A program made the position numbers and the translations under genes. A stretch of DNA of 64,000 nt from Devosia oryziradicis (GTDB taxonomy: Bacteria > Pseudomonadota > Alphaproteobacteria > Rhizobiales > Devosiaceae), in the NCBI RefSeq assembly GCF_016698645.1, contig NZ_CP068047.1, positions 124,001 through 188,000 on the forward strand. Reading direction: 5' to 3'. Each line of letters opens with the position of its first letter. The first letter of the stretch is position 1. The notes beneath the pieces were generated by a model. That model saw nothing but the letters and a program-made list of their open reading frames with translations, did not search any database and was not told the DNA's origin. Shown here in pieces: positions 48,932 to 56,479 of this stretch.

Positions 48932-48983
48932 AGAGCGGCCGGCCGCCATGGCCTAACAATCCCCCGTTCACCTGAGAGGCTCC

Positions 48984-49301
48984 ATGCGTTTTGAACCCAG
49001 CATCTCCCCCGACCTGCGAGCCTGCCTCGAGCAGGTGCTCGATCCGGAGGTCGGCATCAACATCGTCGACCTGGGGCTGGTCTATCTCGCGCGGGCGCAG
49101 GGTCGGCAGGTCGATGTCGAGATGACGTTGACCAGCCGCGCCTGCCCGATGGGCCAGCTGGTCCTCCAGGAGGTCCGCGACCGCATAGCGTCGGGCTTCC
49201 CGCAGGCCGCGATGGTGAACGTCAAGCTCGTCTGGGATCCGGTCTGGAACCCGGATTTCATCAACGAGGCCGGGCGCCGGGCGCTGCGGCTGAACGCCTG
49301 A
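48984..49301 (+). CDS. MIP18/DUF59-type Fe-S assembly protein
   Basis: A 105-residue protein of the MIP18/SufT/PaaD family. It shows LEQVLDPEVGINIVDLGLVYLARAQG, then VEMTLTSRACPMGQLVLQEV with the conserved Cys, and VKLVWDPVWNPDFI. These proteins help deliver Fe-S clusters. Its place in front of a DUF2249 gene in a nitrogen-oxide block suggests repair or loading of NO-sensitive clusters, which is an inference. It has its own palindromic promoter box and is followed after 11 bases by the DUF2249 gene. Confidence 0.87.
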   Translation: MRFEPSISPDLRACLEQVLDPEVGINIVDLGLVYLARAQGRQVDVEMTLTSRACPMGQLVLQEVRDRIASGFPQAAMVNVKLVWDPVWNPDFINEAGRRALRLNA

Positions 49302-49312
49302 AGGAAACTCCA

Positions 49313-49564
49313 ATGTGCAGCGATTGCCAATCCGGTGACACCATCATCGACGTCCGAAAGATCGCGCCGCGCCTGCGGCACCCGATGATCTTCAACGCCT
49401 TCGAAAATCTCAGTGCCGGCGAGGCGTTTGTCATCGTGAACGACCACGACCCCAAGCCACTGCACTACCAGTTTGCCGCCGAATATCCGGGCACCTTCGA
49501 CTGGGTCTATGAGCAGCAGGGGCCCGAGGTCTGGCAGGTGAGGGTCAGCCGCACTGCCGCCTGA
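49313..49564 (+). CDS. DUF2249 domain protein
   Basis: An 83-residue protein. MCSDCQSG at the start gives a CxxC, then comes the DUF2249 core: IIDVRKIAPRLRHPMIFNAFENLSAGEAFVIVNDHDPKPLHYQFAAEYPGTFDWVYEQQGPEVWQVRV. The His and Asp in NDHDPKPL are conserved. The family often accompanies hemerythrins and denitrification genes, and its function is unknown. AGGAAA lies before the ATG. It sits between the MIP18-like and membrane-protein genes with 11- and 2-base gaps, so it belongs to one operon. Confidence 0.87.
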   Translation: MCSDCQSGDTIIDVRKIAPRLRHPMIFNAFENLSAGEAFVIVNDHDPKPLHYQFAAEYPGTFDWVYEQQGPEVWQVRVSRTAA

Positions 49565-49566
49565 TC

Positions 49567-50616
49567 ATGTCGCCGACCAACCTCTTCTCCCGATGGTTGC
49601 TGGCCGCCACCGCCGTCCTGGCGGTGGCGGGCCTCTATGGCGGGCTGGTTCGCGTGGGCGTGCCCCTGCCCTACGCCCCGGCGCCGGCCCAACTGCATGG
49701 CCTGATCATGATACAGGGGGTGTTCGGCATCCTGGTGCCACTGGAACGAGCCGTCGCCCTGCGCCGGCCGGTCTGGCTGGTCGCGCCAACCCTCTCGGTT
49801 CTCGCGACCGCGGGCCTGCTGGCCGGCCTGCCCTCGGCCGCCCCCATGCTCGCCTATGTGCTGGCGGCGACGCTCTTTTGTGCCATGTCGCTCCAGGTGG
49901 TGGGGTTGCAGCCGGCGGCCTTCACCCTCGCCCTGCTGCTGGGCGCCGGCTGCCTCCTGGTCGGCGCCATCATGGCCATTGCCGGCGATGTCGGCGACGC
50001 TCTCCCGTGGTGGCTGGGCTTCCTGGTCCTGACCGTCGCCGCAGAGCGGCTCGAGCTCAGCCGCTTCATCGGGCACGGCCGCGCTAGCATTGCGACTTTC
50101 TTTGCCGCAACGGCCACGCTTCTGGCCGGATGCGCAGTCGGCTTCGATGGCGCATGGGGCAGCCGGCTCTTTGCTCTGGGCCTGGCCTTGCTTTCCGCGT
50201 GGCTCTGGCGGCACGACATCGCGCTGCGCACCGTCCGAAGCCGGGGGCAAGCGCGCTTCATGGCGGCGTCGATCCTGTGTGGTCATGCCTGGCTTGCCGT
50301 CGCGGGCGGCGTGGGCCTCTTGGTACCTGACACCGCGCGCGATGCGCTGATCCATGCCGTCACGATCGGCTTCACGCTCTCGATGGTCATGGGCCATGCC
50401 CTGGTGATCCTGCCCGCGGTGGCCGGGTTGCGCCTGCGCTATTCACCCAGCCTCTTCGCTCCACTGGCCATCCTCCAGGCGGCGGCAGGCAGCCGGGTAC
50501 TGACAGACCTCTGGCTGATTGATTGCCTGTGGGTTTCAGGCCTCCTGACAGTGCTGGCACCAGCCCTGTTTGCGACCCTCCTTGCCCGATCCTCCCACAC
50601 TCGCCCCGCCGGCTGA
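49567..50616 (+). CDS. Polytopic membrane protein, NnrS-like in character
   Basis: A 349-residue hydrophobic protein with about 11 predicted spans and little loop sequence. Histidines lie within or near spans: QLHGLIMIQGVFG, SRFIGHGRAS, CGHAWLAVAGG, and IHAVTIGFTLSMVMGHALVILP. The last resembles the heme-region pattern of NnrS, and the spacing of spans is similar, though overall identity to nnrS of this window looks low. It is last in the operon with the MIP18 and DUF2249 genes. A heme-binding role in NO metabolism is a guess. Confidence 0.72.
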   Translation: MSPTNLFSRWLLAATAVLAVAGLYGGLVRVGVPLPYAPAPAQLHGLIMIQGVFGILVPLERAVALRRPVWLVAPTLSVLATAGLLAGLPSAAPMLAYVLAATLFCAMSLQVVGLQPAAFTLALLLGAGCLLVGAIMAIAGDVGDALPWWLGFLVLTVAAERLELSRFIGHGRASIATFFAATATLLAGCAVGFDGAWGSRLFALGLALLSAWLWRHDIALRTVRSRGQARFMAASILCGHAWLAVAGGVGLLVPDTARDALIHAVTIGFTLSMVMGHALVILPAVAGLRLRYSPSLFAPLAILQAAAGSRVLTDLWLIDCLWVSGLLTVLAPALFATLLARSSHTRPAG

Positions 50617-50702
50617 TGCGCTACGGGCTGGCGCAGCCGAAGCAGTTCCATGATCCGACATCGCTCCCGGCGTGCCACCGGCCAAGGGGGCGAGCTTTGT
50701 TG

Positions 50703-51977
50703 CTAATGTCCGGCGGCGAGGCTTTCCGCCAATTCCCGAGCGCTTTGTGCCTGCTGCATCGTGTACCCGACCGCTTCAGGATTCTGCGCCACTGCTTCCG
50801 CGTCGGGATGGCCAAGATGCGCCGCAACAAGCAACCAAGCCAGAGTCTCGACCATCTTCTCGGGGCTTTCTTCGGAGTATTGAAGCGCAACGGCATATGC
50901 AGCGTTGGCTTGAGGTTGCGCCCGATATCGGTCAATGGCTGTTGCGACAGTAAGACATGCGCGAGGGTGAACAAGATCCGCACCGCCCGACCCTATCGAG
51001 GTATTTCCGCCCAGGTCGTCGCGAGTGCTCAAGTCGAGTTCCCGCTTTGCAAAAAGCCCACAGACTGGGTTCGCGGCAGTATTCTGCGAAAACATCCCAT
51101 GCGGCCCAAACGCGTAGTGTGCGCCTATTACCGTATTGTTCTCCACCTTGGGGCCGGGGCCGGTTTCTGCGTTGGTCCAAATTCCGAAGTTTCTTGAAAA
51201 CTCGCCTGACGCAGCGGCTGCCGTTATGATGTTGTCTTCCACAATACAGCCAGCACCACGATAGAGCGAAATCCCAATCGCCTCCCCGGTGCCCGACGCC
51301 ATGGTGCCTGCCACTCGATTGCCGGAGATAATGCAATTGTTGCCGCGGGTGTCGATTGCCGTCGTAAAAGTGTTTGGGACGAGATCGCTTGGGCCGGTGT
51401 TGGTGATTAATGCGTCGATTACCGAGAAGGACTCGGCGGCGACCCGGACCCCCTGGAAAGCAGCTCTGTCGACCGAAACGTCACGAACAACTATCCGGCT
51501 AGAGGATCCAGGCGCGCTTGAGCCAAAGACGATGCCTTGCCTGAACCCGACGATGTTGAGGTGCTGCACGGTCACGCGGTTTCTGTCGATACCAATGATC
51601 CCGCGATAGCGTGCGTCCGGGGCGACTTTGCCGGTAATCTGGTGCCCAAATCCATCCAGCGTCACGCCGTCAGCCTGAATGGATATGGCATCCTGATCAA
51701 TTTGCGCTGCCGTCAGATCGGACGTGAGGCAATGCATCCCCGGCGCTGATATCGTGGCAGGTAGCGCCGTTATGTAATAGTCGCAACGTCGTTCCTGGCT
51801 GTCGACTATCGTTTTTTCAAGCGCGGAGGCCAGGGTCCCCGCCTCCAGGCGTACGGTCCGGATGTCGGACCTGAGGTTCTGGATGGCTTGGAGGGCATGT
51901 AATCCGACCCAGGCAGCCCATGCAGCCCCGACAAGAAGGACGATGCCAGCAGCGATGATGCCGAGAGACTTGATCAT
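50703..51977 (-). CDS. Membrane-anchored right-handed beta-helix protein
   Basis: A 424-residue protein I cannot name. One N-terminal span (GIIAAGIVLLVGAAWAAWVGL) is followed by a short coiled coil (residues about 33-58), then a parallel beta-helix of pectate-lyase type from about 80 to 320. This is shown by recurring ISIQADGVTLDGFGHQI, IIGIDRNRVTVQHLNIVGF, NNCIISGNRVAG and GCIVEDNIITAAA. A helical tail (YAVALQYSEESPEKMVETLAWLLVAAHLGHPDAEAV) looks Sel1-like. The fold suggests binding or modifying a polysaccharide in the periplasm. It lies beside the polysaccharide export genes in the same direction. Codon use seems less GC-biased than upstream genes. Confidence 0.75.
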   Translation of the reverse strand: MIKSLGIIAAGIVLLVGAAWAAWVGLHALQAIQNLRSDIRTVRLEAGTLASALEKTIVDSQERRCDYYITALPATISAPGMHCLTSDLTAAQIDQDAISIQADGVTLDGFGHQITGKVAPDARYRGIIGIDRNRVTVQHLNIVGFRQGIVFGSSAPGSSSRIVVRDVSVDRAAFQGVRVAAESFSVIDALITNTGPSDLVPNTFTTAIDTRGNNCIISGNRVAGTMASGTGEAIGISLYRGAGCIVEDNIITAAAASGEFSRNFGIWTNAETGPGPKVENNTVIGAHYAFGPHGMFSQNTAANPVCGLFAKRELDLSTRDDLGGNTSIGSGGADLVHPRACLTVATAIDRYRAQPQANAAYAVALQYSEESPEKMVETLAWLLVAAHLGHPDAEAVAQNPEAVGYTMQQAQSARELAESLAAGH

Positions 51978-52064
51978 GAGCTACCTGATGACATGTACTC
52001 GCCTATCGATCAACGCACCGCCAGACAATCCATTTTGCGGTGTGGCGCGCCGCGACGCTGGCGG

Positions 52065-53666
52065 CTACATAAGGCGCGATAGTTCGGTGATAATTCGCTC
52101 TGTGCTGTGCCCATCAAACAAGCCCCAATGGCCACGGGTGCCAGCAAGCTTTCCACGGACCTCATCGTAATAGCCCGGCCTTCGGAGGAGCGCGAGAAGC
52201 GTCGTTCGCAGGTCGGCCATCGAGGTCACGTCCAATATTCCAGCATCTGAGAACTCGCGATATCCGTACCGGTAGATGTCCAAATTGACGCTGGGTACTT
52301 CCAATTGCAGCGACCAAAGCAGCGTTGACGACACAGTCGCCAGAAAAATGTCTGCGCTATCGATAACGTCGACTAGCTGCTGGTCGACCAGGTAAAGCCC
52401 GCGCTCTCTCAGGTCCATCTGTAACGACCTGCCCATGAGCGTGGGGTGCAGACTTATCGCCACCCTGGCCATACCGCTGTAGTGAATGCGAGAGAGGAGT
52501 TCCCCTAAAGCGTCACTTAGCTCACTGAAATCGGCCAAGCCAGTCGGTGTCCGCGGGGCCTGATCCGGAGGCCAGGATACAAGCAGGAGCTTGGTTCCTT
52601 CAGGGTAATTCACTGGAGGCAGCAGATTGGTCGTGCGGTATGAGCTTGAAAACGAGTCGATGTCATAGATCAGGTCGTCCCGTCGCTGGCCTTTGGACGA
52701 CGATTTACGCCAAATCTGATCGCTCCACAGTGCGCCCGTAATGCGCAGCTGATCCCCCGAAATACCTGCGCTGGCGCAATATTCCATGGATTGCTGACCG
52801 GGCAGCAGAAGTATGCCCCGACCGCTGTTGGGCACCCACGGAATCGGTCCAGTCAAACGAAGTTCTTCTGCAACAAGTATCTCAGGCAGGGAAAGCCGGG
52901 TGTAGTCTCGGCCGCGATAGTGATTGACCCATTGTGGAAACGCTTCCTTGATCAACCTGCTCTTGAGTTTTCCGCGCAGCAGATTGAACCTGCTGCCGGC
53001 AAAGGACTCGGCGATCTCTTTGGTTGTTGGTGTCATCGAGAAGGGAACGATCGCGGTGCGGAGACCCCTTTCCTCGGCGACCAGGCTGGCCATGGACGTC
53101 GTTGAAAGAGGATAGTCCTGACCCGCAATGACGATGGATGGACGGAAGATCTCAAAGACCTTCCGCATCTCGTCTATCAGCTTCTGATACTGCCAGCGAA
53201 CAACCCCGGGGTGCCGCCGCGCGAAGCGCTTGAACACCGCCAGCAAAGCACTCCCACGCGCTCGCCTGAACACCAGTGCAGCCAGCGCTGCCACGGGCAG
53301 AATAGGCGCGGTCGCAACCGCACCGATGCTTGCCAGCCAGGTCAGGGTTGCTGCAGTGCGCGACCGGCTGCGTCCGGGCTTGGGCTCCCTCGTTGACCGA
53401 ACATAGCTCGGCACATAATCGTCTTCGCCACCAGAGGCCGCATGCTTGGTGTGCAGGCCCGCGCGCCTGGCCGATACCCAAGAGTATCCCAACACGTCCA
53501 GTTGCTGGGTGTGGACGTTGAGGGCACCATAGTCGTGCTTGAAAAGGAAGGCGGGATGAAGACCCAATTGGGCCCGGACCACCTTCGCGAGGGCCAGCAA
53601 ACTGGAAAACTCGCCATATTCCGAAACCACATACAGGGCGGTTCCCGTCTCGGCATTCTGGGTCAT
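52065..53666 (-). CDS. Putative surface-polysaccharide transferase, paralogue of 56480-57916
   Basis: A 533-residue, soluble-looking protein with a possible hydrophobic insertion near residues 105-135 (LTWLASIGAVATAPILPVAALAALVF). It starts ALYVVSEYGEFSSLLALAKVVR and ends with a GT-B-like half: LLLVSWPPDQ, ISLHPTL, then DIFLATVSSTLLWSLQLEVP followed by LDIYRYGYREFSD. The same motifs occur in the protein at 56480-57916. The D...SST...P...DxYRYG pattern recalls CDP-glycerol-type or UDP-sugar epimerase-like transferases, but I cannot assign a family. The start at 53666 overlaps the permease stop by ATGA, so it is the third gene of the exporter operon. Confidence 0.7.
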   Translation of the reverse strand: MTQNAETGTALYVVSEYGEFSSLLALAKVVRAQLGLHPAFLFKHDYGALNVHTQQLDVLGYSWVSARRAGLHTKHAASGGEDDYVPSYVRSTREPKPGRSRSRTAATLTWLASIGAVATAPILPVAALAALVFRRARGSALLAVFKRFARRHPGVVRWQYQKLIDEMRKVFEIFRPSIVIAGQDYPLSTTSMASLVAEERGLRTAIVPFSMTPTTKEIAESFAGSRFNLLRGKLKSRLIKEAFPQWVNHYRGRDYTRLSLPEILVAEELRLTGPIPWVPNSGRGILLLPGQQSMEYCASAGISGDQLRITGALWSDQIWRKSSSKGQRRDDLIYDIDSFSSSYRTTNLLPPVNYPEGTKLLLVSWPPDQAPRTPTGLADFSELSDALGELLSRIHYSGMARVAISLHPTLMGRSLQMDLRERGLYLVDQQLVDVIDSADIFLATVSSTLLWSLQLEVPSVNLDIYRYGYREFSDAGILDVTSMADLRTTLLALLRRPGYYDEVRGKLAGTRGHWGLFDGHSTERIITELSRLM

Positions 53667-54502
53667 AGGAACTGCGCCATTTGATATCCGAACATCCTCA
53701 GGCGTCGCGCGCCCAGCCATATGACGATGATAGATCCTATGGCGATTACCGCGTTCGCCAGCACAAGATGCGCCGGGAAGTTACCATCCAGCATCGCCGC
53801 GTGATACGCGGGAATAATGTGTGCAAACGGGTTGGAGTAGTAAATTGCCTGAGCCCAATCCGGAATTCGGCCTATACTGTAAAGTCCCGGGGACATGTAC
53901 CACCATAGCCACACAAAATGGCTGACCAGCTTTCCGTAATCTTTAAAAGCCACGCCGAACATCGATAACCACACATGAAGGGCCATGGTGAACAGCATTT
54001 GCACACCCGCAATCACTGGAACGAGCAACCAGGTCCACTGCGGCGAGTAGCCAGCGATCAGCAGGAAAGCGCAAAGTACGCCGACGCGGATGCCCATCAA
54101 AATCAGCTCGTTGGCCGTCACTTCCAGATAGGCAGTCAGGAGCCCGAAACCCTGTTCGACATAGGGGTGGCCCTTGCTCGACATGAAATAGGGCGCGGAC
54201 GAGACGAGCATGGCGTGGCTACGCCAAAACGTTACGGGAACGAAGAAAAAAGCAAAGCTGGTATCGGCGCCGACGATGCGAAAAACCACAGTCAGCAGAA
54301 AATAGTACGTCGCGGCTTGCAGCAGAGGCTCAAGCACCAACCACAGGTTGCCGAAATAAAGTCCGAAGCTTAACTGCTTGAGCTCCAGCCGGACCAGATT
54401 GATGGTCTTACTGGTATTGTGAGCAATAGCGGCCAGGGCGTTCTTTGAACGCACGGCTCGGACGCCCCGGGGCGTAATCGTGTATTCGTAGTCTGCGCTC
54501 AT
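53663..54502 (-). CDS. ABC-2 polysaccharide exporter permease (Wzm-like)
   Basis: A 279-residue ABC-2 type permease with six predicted spans: an N-terminal cytoplasmic amphipathic region (VRLELKQLSFGLYFGNLWLVLEPLLQAATYYFLL) and later PVTFWRSHAML, VTANELILMGIRVG, LHVWLSMFGVAFKDYGKLVSHFVWLWWYMSPGLYS and NPFAHIIPAYHAAML. This is the pattern of Wzm/TagG/KpsM permeases, which move lipid-linked polysaccharide across the inner membrane. The ATG at 54502 follows the ATPase stop by two bases. It pairs with the unusual ATPase encoded upstream. Confidence 0.9.
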   Translation of the reverse strand: MSADYEYTITPRGVRAVRSKNALAAIAHNTSKTINLVRLELKQLSFGLYFGNLWLVLEPLLQAATYYFLLTVVFRIVGADTSFAFFFVPVTFWRSHAMLVSSAPYFMSSKGHPYVEQGFGLLTAYLEVTANELILMGIRVGVLCAFLLIAGYSPQWTWLLVPVIAGVQMLFTMALHVWLSMFGVAFKDYGKLVSHFVWLWWYMSPGLYSIGRIPDWAQAIYYSNPFAHIIPAYHAAMLDGNFPAHLVLANAVIAIGSIIVIWLGARRLRMFGYQMAQFL

Positions 54503-54504
54503 GG

Positions 54505-56145
54505 TCAAAGGCTCTCTTTGTAGAGTTCAGTTGCCACCCCTGGATCGCCGAAATAGACCGGGACCCCACGTTCGAGCAGCAGGCATTTGGTGCAGCGGCT
54601 TAGCACGAAGTCGAATGTGTGCTGGACGACCAGAACCAGCTTGGCCCGGGACATGAAGGCCTCCAGGCGGTTCACCGCCTTGCGCTGGAAACTGGCGTCG
54701 CCTGCACTGAGCAGTTCGTCCAGGAGCAGAATGTCCCGGGGCACTGCCGTCGCCAGCGCGAAAATCAGTCTGGCGCGCATGCCGTCGGAGTAATATCGGA
54801 AAGGCCTGTCGATGTGCTCGCGCAGCTCGGCAAAGTCGATTACGTCGTCGATCAGGTCGTCGATCTCCTTCATCGACATGTCCATATACAAACCGGTCTT
54901 GTATATGTTCTGGCGTCCGCTGAGTTCGCCAACCATGCCGGCGCCTGGACGCAGAAGTATTGGCTTGGTCACGCTTTCTATTCTTCCCGATGCGATCGGG
55001 ATCGCGCCGACGAGTGCTTTGAGGAAAGTGGATTTTCCAGCGCCGTTCTTGCCAATAATCCCGACAATGTCCCCCGAATAGGCGCTGAAGGTCAGGTCGT
55101 CCAGGATGGTAGTGGCTACCGGCTTATTTCGCCGGAAAACCGAGCGCAGGTTTTTGTCGGAGGGGTTGGCGAGCAATTTGATCGTGACATCGCTGACTTT
55201 CAGCAATGGAGGAGGGGCCGGCAGAGGGGAGTGCGGCGATGCGCCCTTGGCTTCCAGCCGCTCCAGCAGTTTCGCGTCGACGTGGTCAGCGTATGCTCGG
55301 TCCTTGCCTCGGTTGCTGTCGATCAGGTTACCAAGTTCCTCGACGGAAAAACCGTCGGGCGTTTGGTGGAGCGCCTCGAGCATGCGACCCAGTTCTGCCG
55401 TTCCGATGTCGGCGGAGCCGGCAATCTGAGCGCTTGCATAGTTCGCCTGATCGTCGGCACTCATCCAGTTCAGGTGGGCTGCCGGAGGAGAAACCCAGAT
55501 ACCATCAACCCGTATCGATGCGGGTCCGTCACCGCCGATCACATCAAGTATGTACCCTGTGGCCGCGTGCTCGTCGCTCTTCCGATCGAGCACCAGCACA
55601 CCGTTTATGGCGAGCGACAGGCGACCCTGGTCTACCCTGAAGCTGTACAAGCTGGGATGTTCAAAGGTGTAGTGCCCAAGTTCGATCCTTCGATCGAGTA
55701 CCAGGGCTGTCTGACGGAACCGCGCAATGACCCGTTCAGGGCCAGTCCCAGCGAAGTAACGCAATGCCACGACCGGCTGGCTGGTCAACGAAAAGTCCGC
55801 GCGCAACAGGATGTGGAACCAAGTGCCCTCCTGTTCGCCCGTCAACAGCAACCTGGTGCGCTCCCCAGGGTTGACTTCAACGTCCAATCCACCCGATCGC
55901 TCTATTGCTTGCTTGTCGCCCTTGGGCGACGATTTAAGCATGCCAGCAAGGTCGAATTCCCGTCCGCCAAGAGCCCGGGACAGGGCGCCAGGGTCTTGTC
56001 GAGCCCCAAACAACTCCTCCAGCAACAGTCGATGGGCGGGCACCAGGGATTGGAACGGGGCCGCACGCGAACCGCGGGTCAGGTCCCTCAGAGCTTCCGA
56101 GAGCGCGGAACGAGAGGGGTTTGGAATAGCTGTCTCTTTGGTCAA
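54505..56145 (-). CDS. Polysaccharide ABC exporter ATPase with large N-terminal extension
   Basis: A 546-residue Wzt-type ATPase with reversed layout. The ATPase domain is C-terminal (from about residue 310): Walker A IIGKNGAGKST near 364, signature YYSDGMRARLIFALA near 458, Walker B ILLLDELLSAGDASF near 480 and VQHTFDFVLS for the H-loop. The first about 300 residues hold a predicted beta-sandwich (about 85-220, with WFHILLRADFSLTSQPVVALRYF, YSFRVDQGRLSLAINGVLVLD and ILDVIGGDGPASIRVDGIWVS) and a helical linker. Typical Wzt proteins carry their glycan-binding domain at the C-terminus. The start codon is TTG with a weak ribosome site. Confidence 0.85.
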   Translation of the reverse strand: MTKETAIPNPSRSALSEALRDLTRGSRAAPFQSLVPAHRLLLEELFGARQDPGALSRALGGREFDLAGMLKSSPKGDKQAIERSGGLDVEVNPGERTRLLLTGEQEGTWFHILLRADFSLTSQPVVALRYFAGTGPERVIARFRQTALVLDRRIELGHYTFEHPSLYSFRVDQGRLSLAINGVLVLDRKSDEHAATGYILDVIGGDGPASIRVDGIWVSPPAAHLNWMSADDQANYASAQIAGSADIGTAELGRMLEALHQTPDGFSVEELGNLIDSNRGKDRAYADHVDAKLLERLEAKGASPHSPLPAPPPLLKVSDVTIKLLANPSDKNLRSVFRRNKPVATTILDDLTFSAYSGDIVGIIGKNGAGKSTFLKALVGAIPIASGRIESVTKPILLRPGAGMVGELSGRQNIYKTGLYMDMSMKEIDDLIDDVIDFAELREHIDRPFRYYSDGMRARLIFALATAVPRDILLLDELLSAGDASFQRKAVNRLEAFMSRAKLVLVVQHTFDFVLSRCTKCLLLERGVPVYFGDPGVATELYKESL

Positions 56146-56479
56146 GCCGATGATCCCGAATTGCAGCTTGCCAGTACCCTAGATGGGTGCTGATCGTCAT
56201 CCCAAAACTTTGAGGCGACGGCCAGATGTCGACATGGCCGACCGATGTTGTGCACCGTGGCATGATGGCATCCACCCCTTAGGAAGCGGTGCGACGTCAA
56301 CGCCAGCAGATTACACAGCGGTGTCGGTGAACAGCATGGATGCTGGCGCCGCGCTCTCACATCAACAAACTCTGCCGCTCATGCACCAAAACGAACGCGC
56401 CGCACGGGGCGAAATGTGTCAGGGTGCAAATAGGGAATTCGTTCCGGTAAAGTCGAACTAGACGCTCAGGCAGACAAGA
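56146..56479. other. Divergent intergenic region without a recognisable gene
   Basis: 334 bases separate the divergent exporter ATPase and transferase-like genes. No open frame with a start and ribosome site is evident on either strand. The region is less GC-rich than neighbouring coding DNA and presumably holds both promoters. I see no clear operator. Confidence 0.6.
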
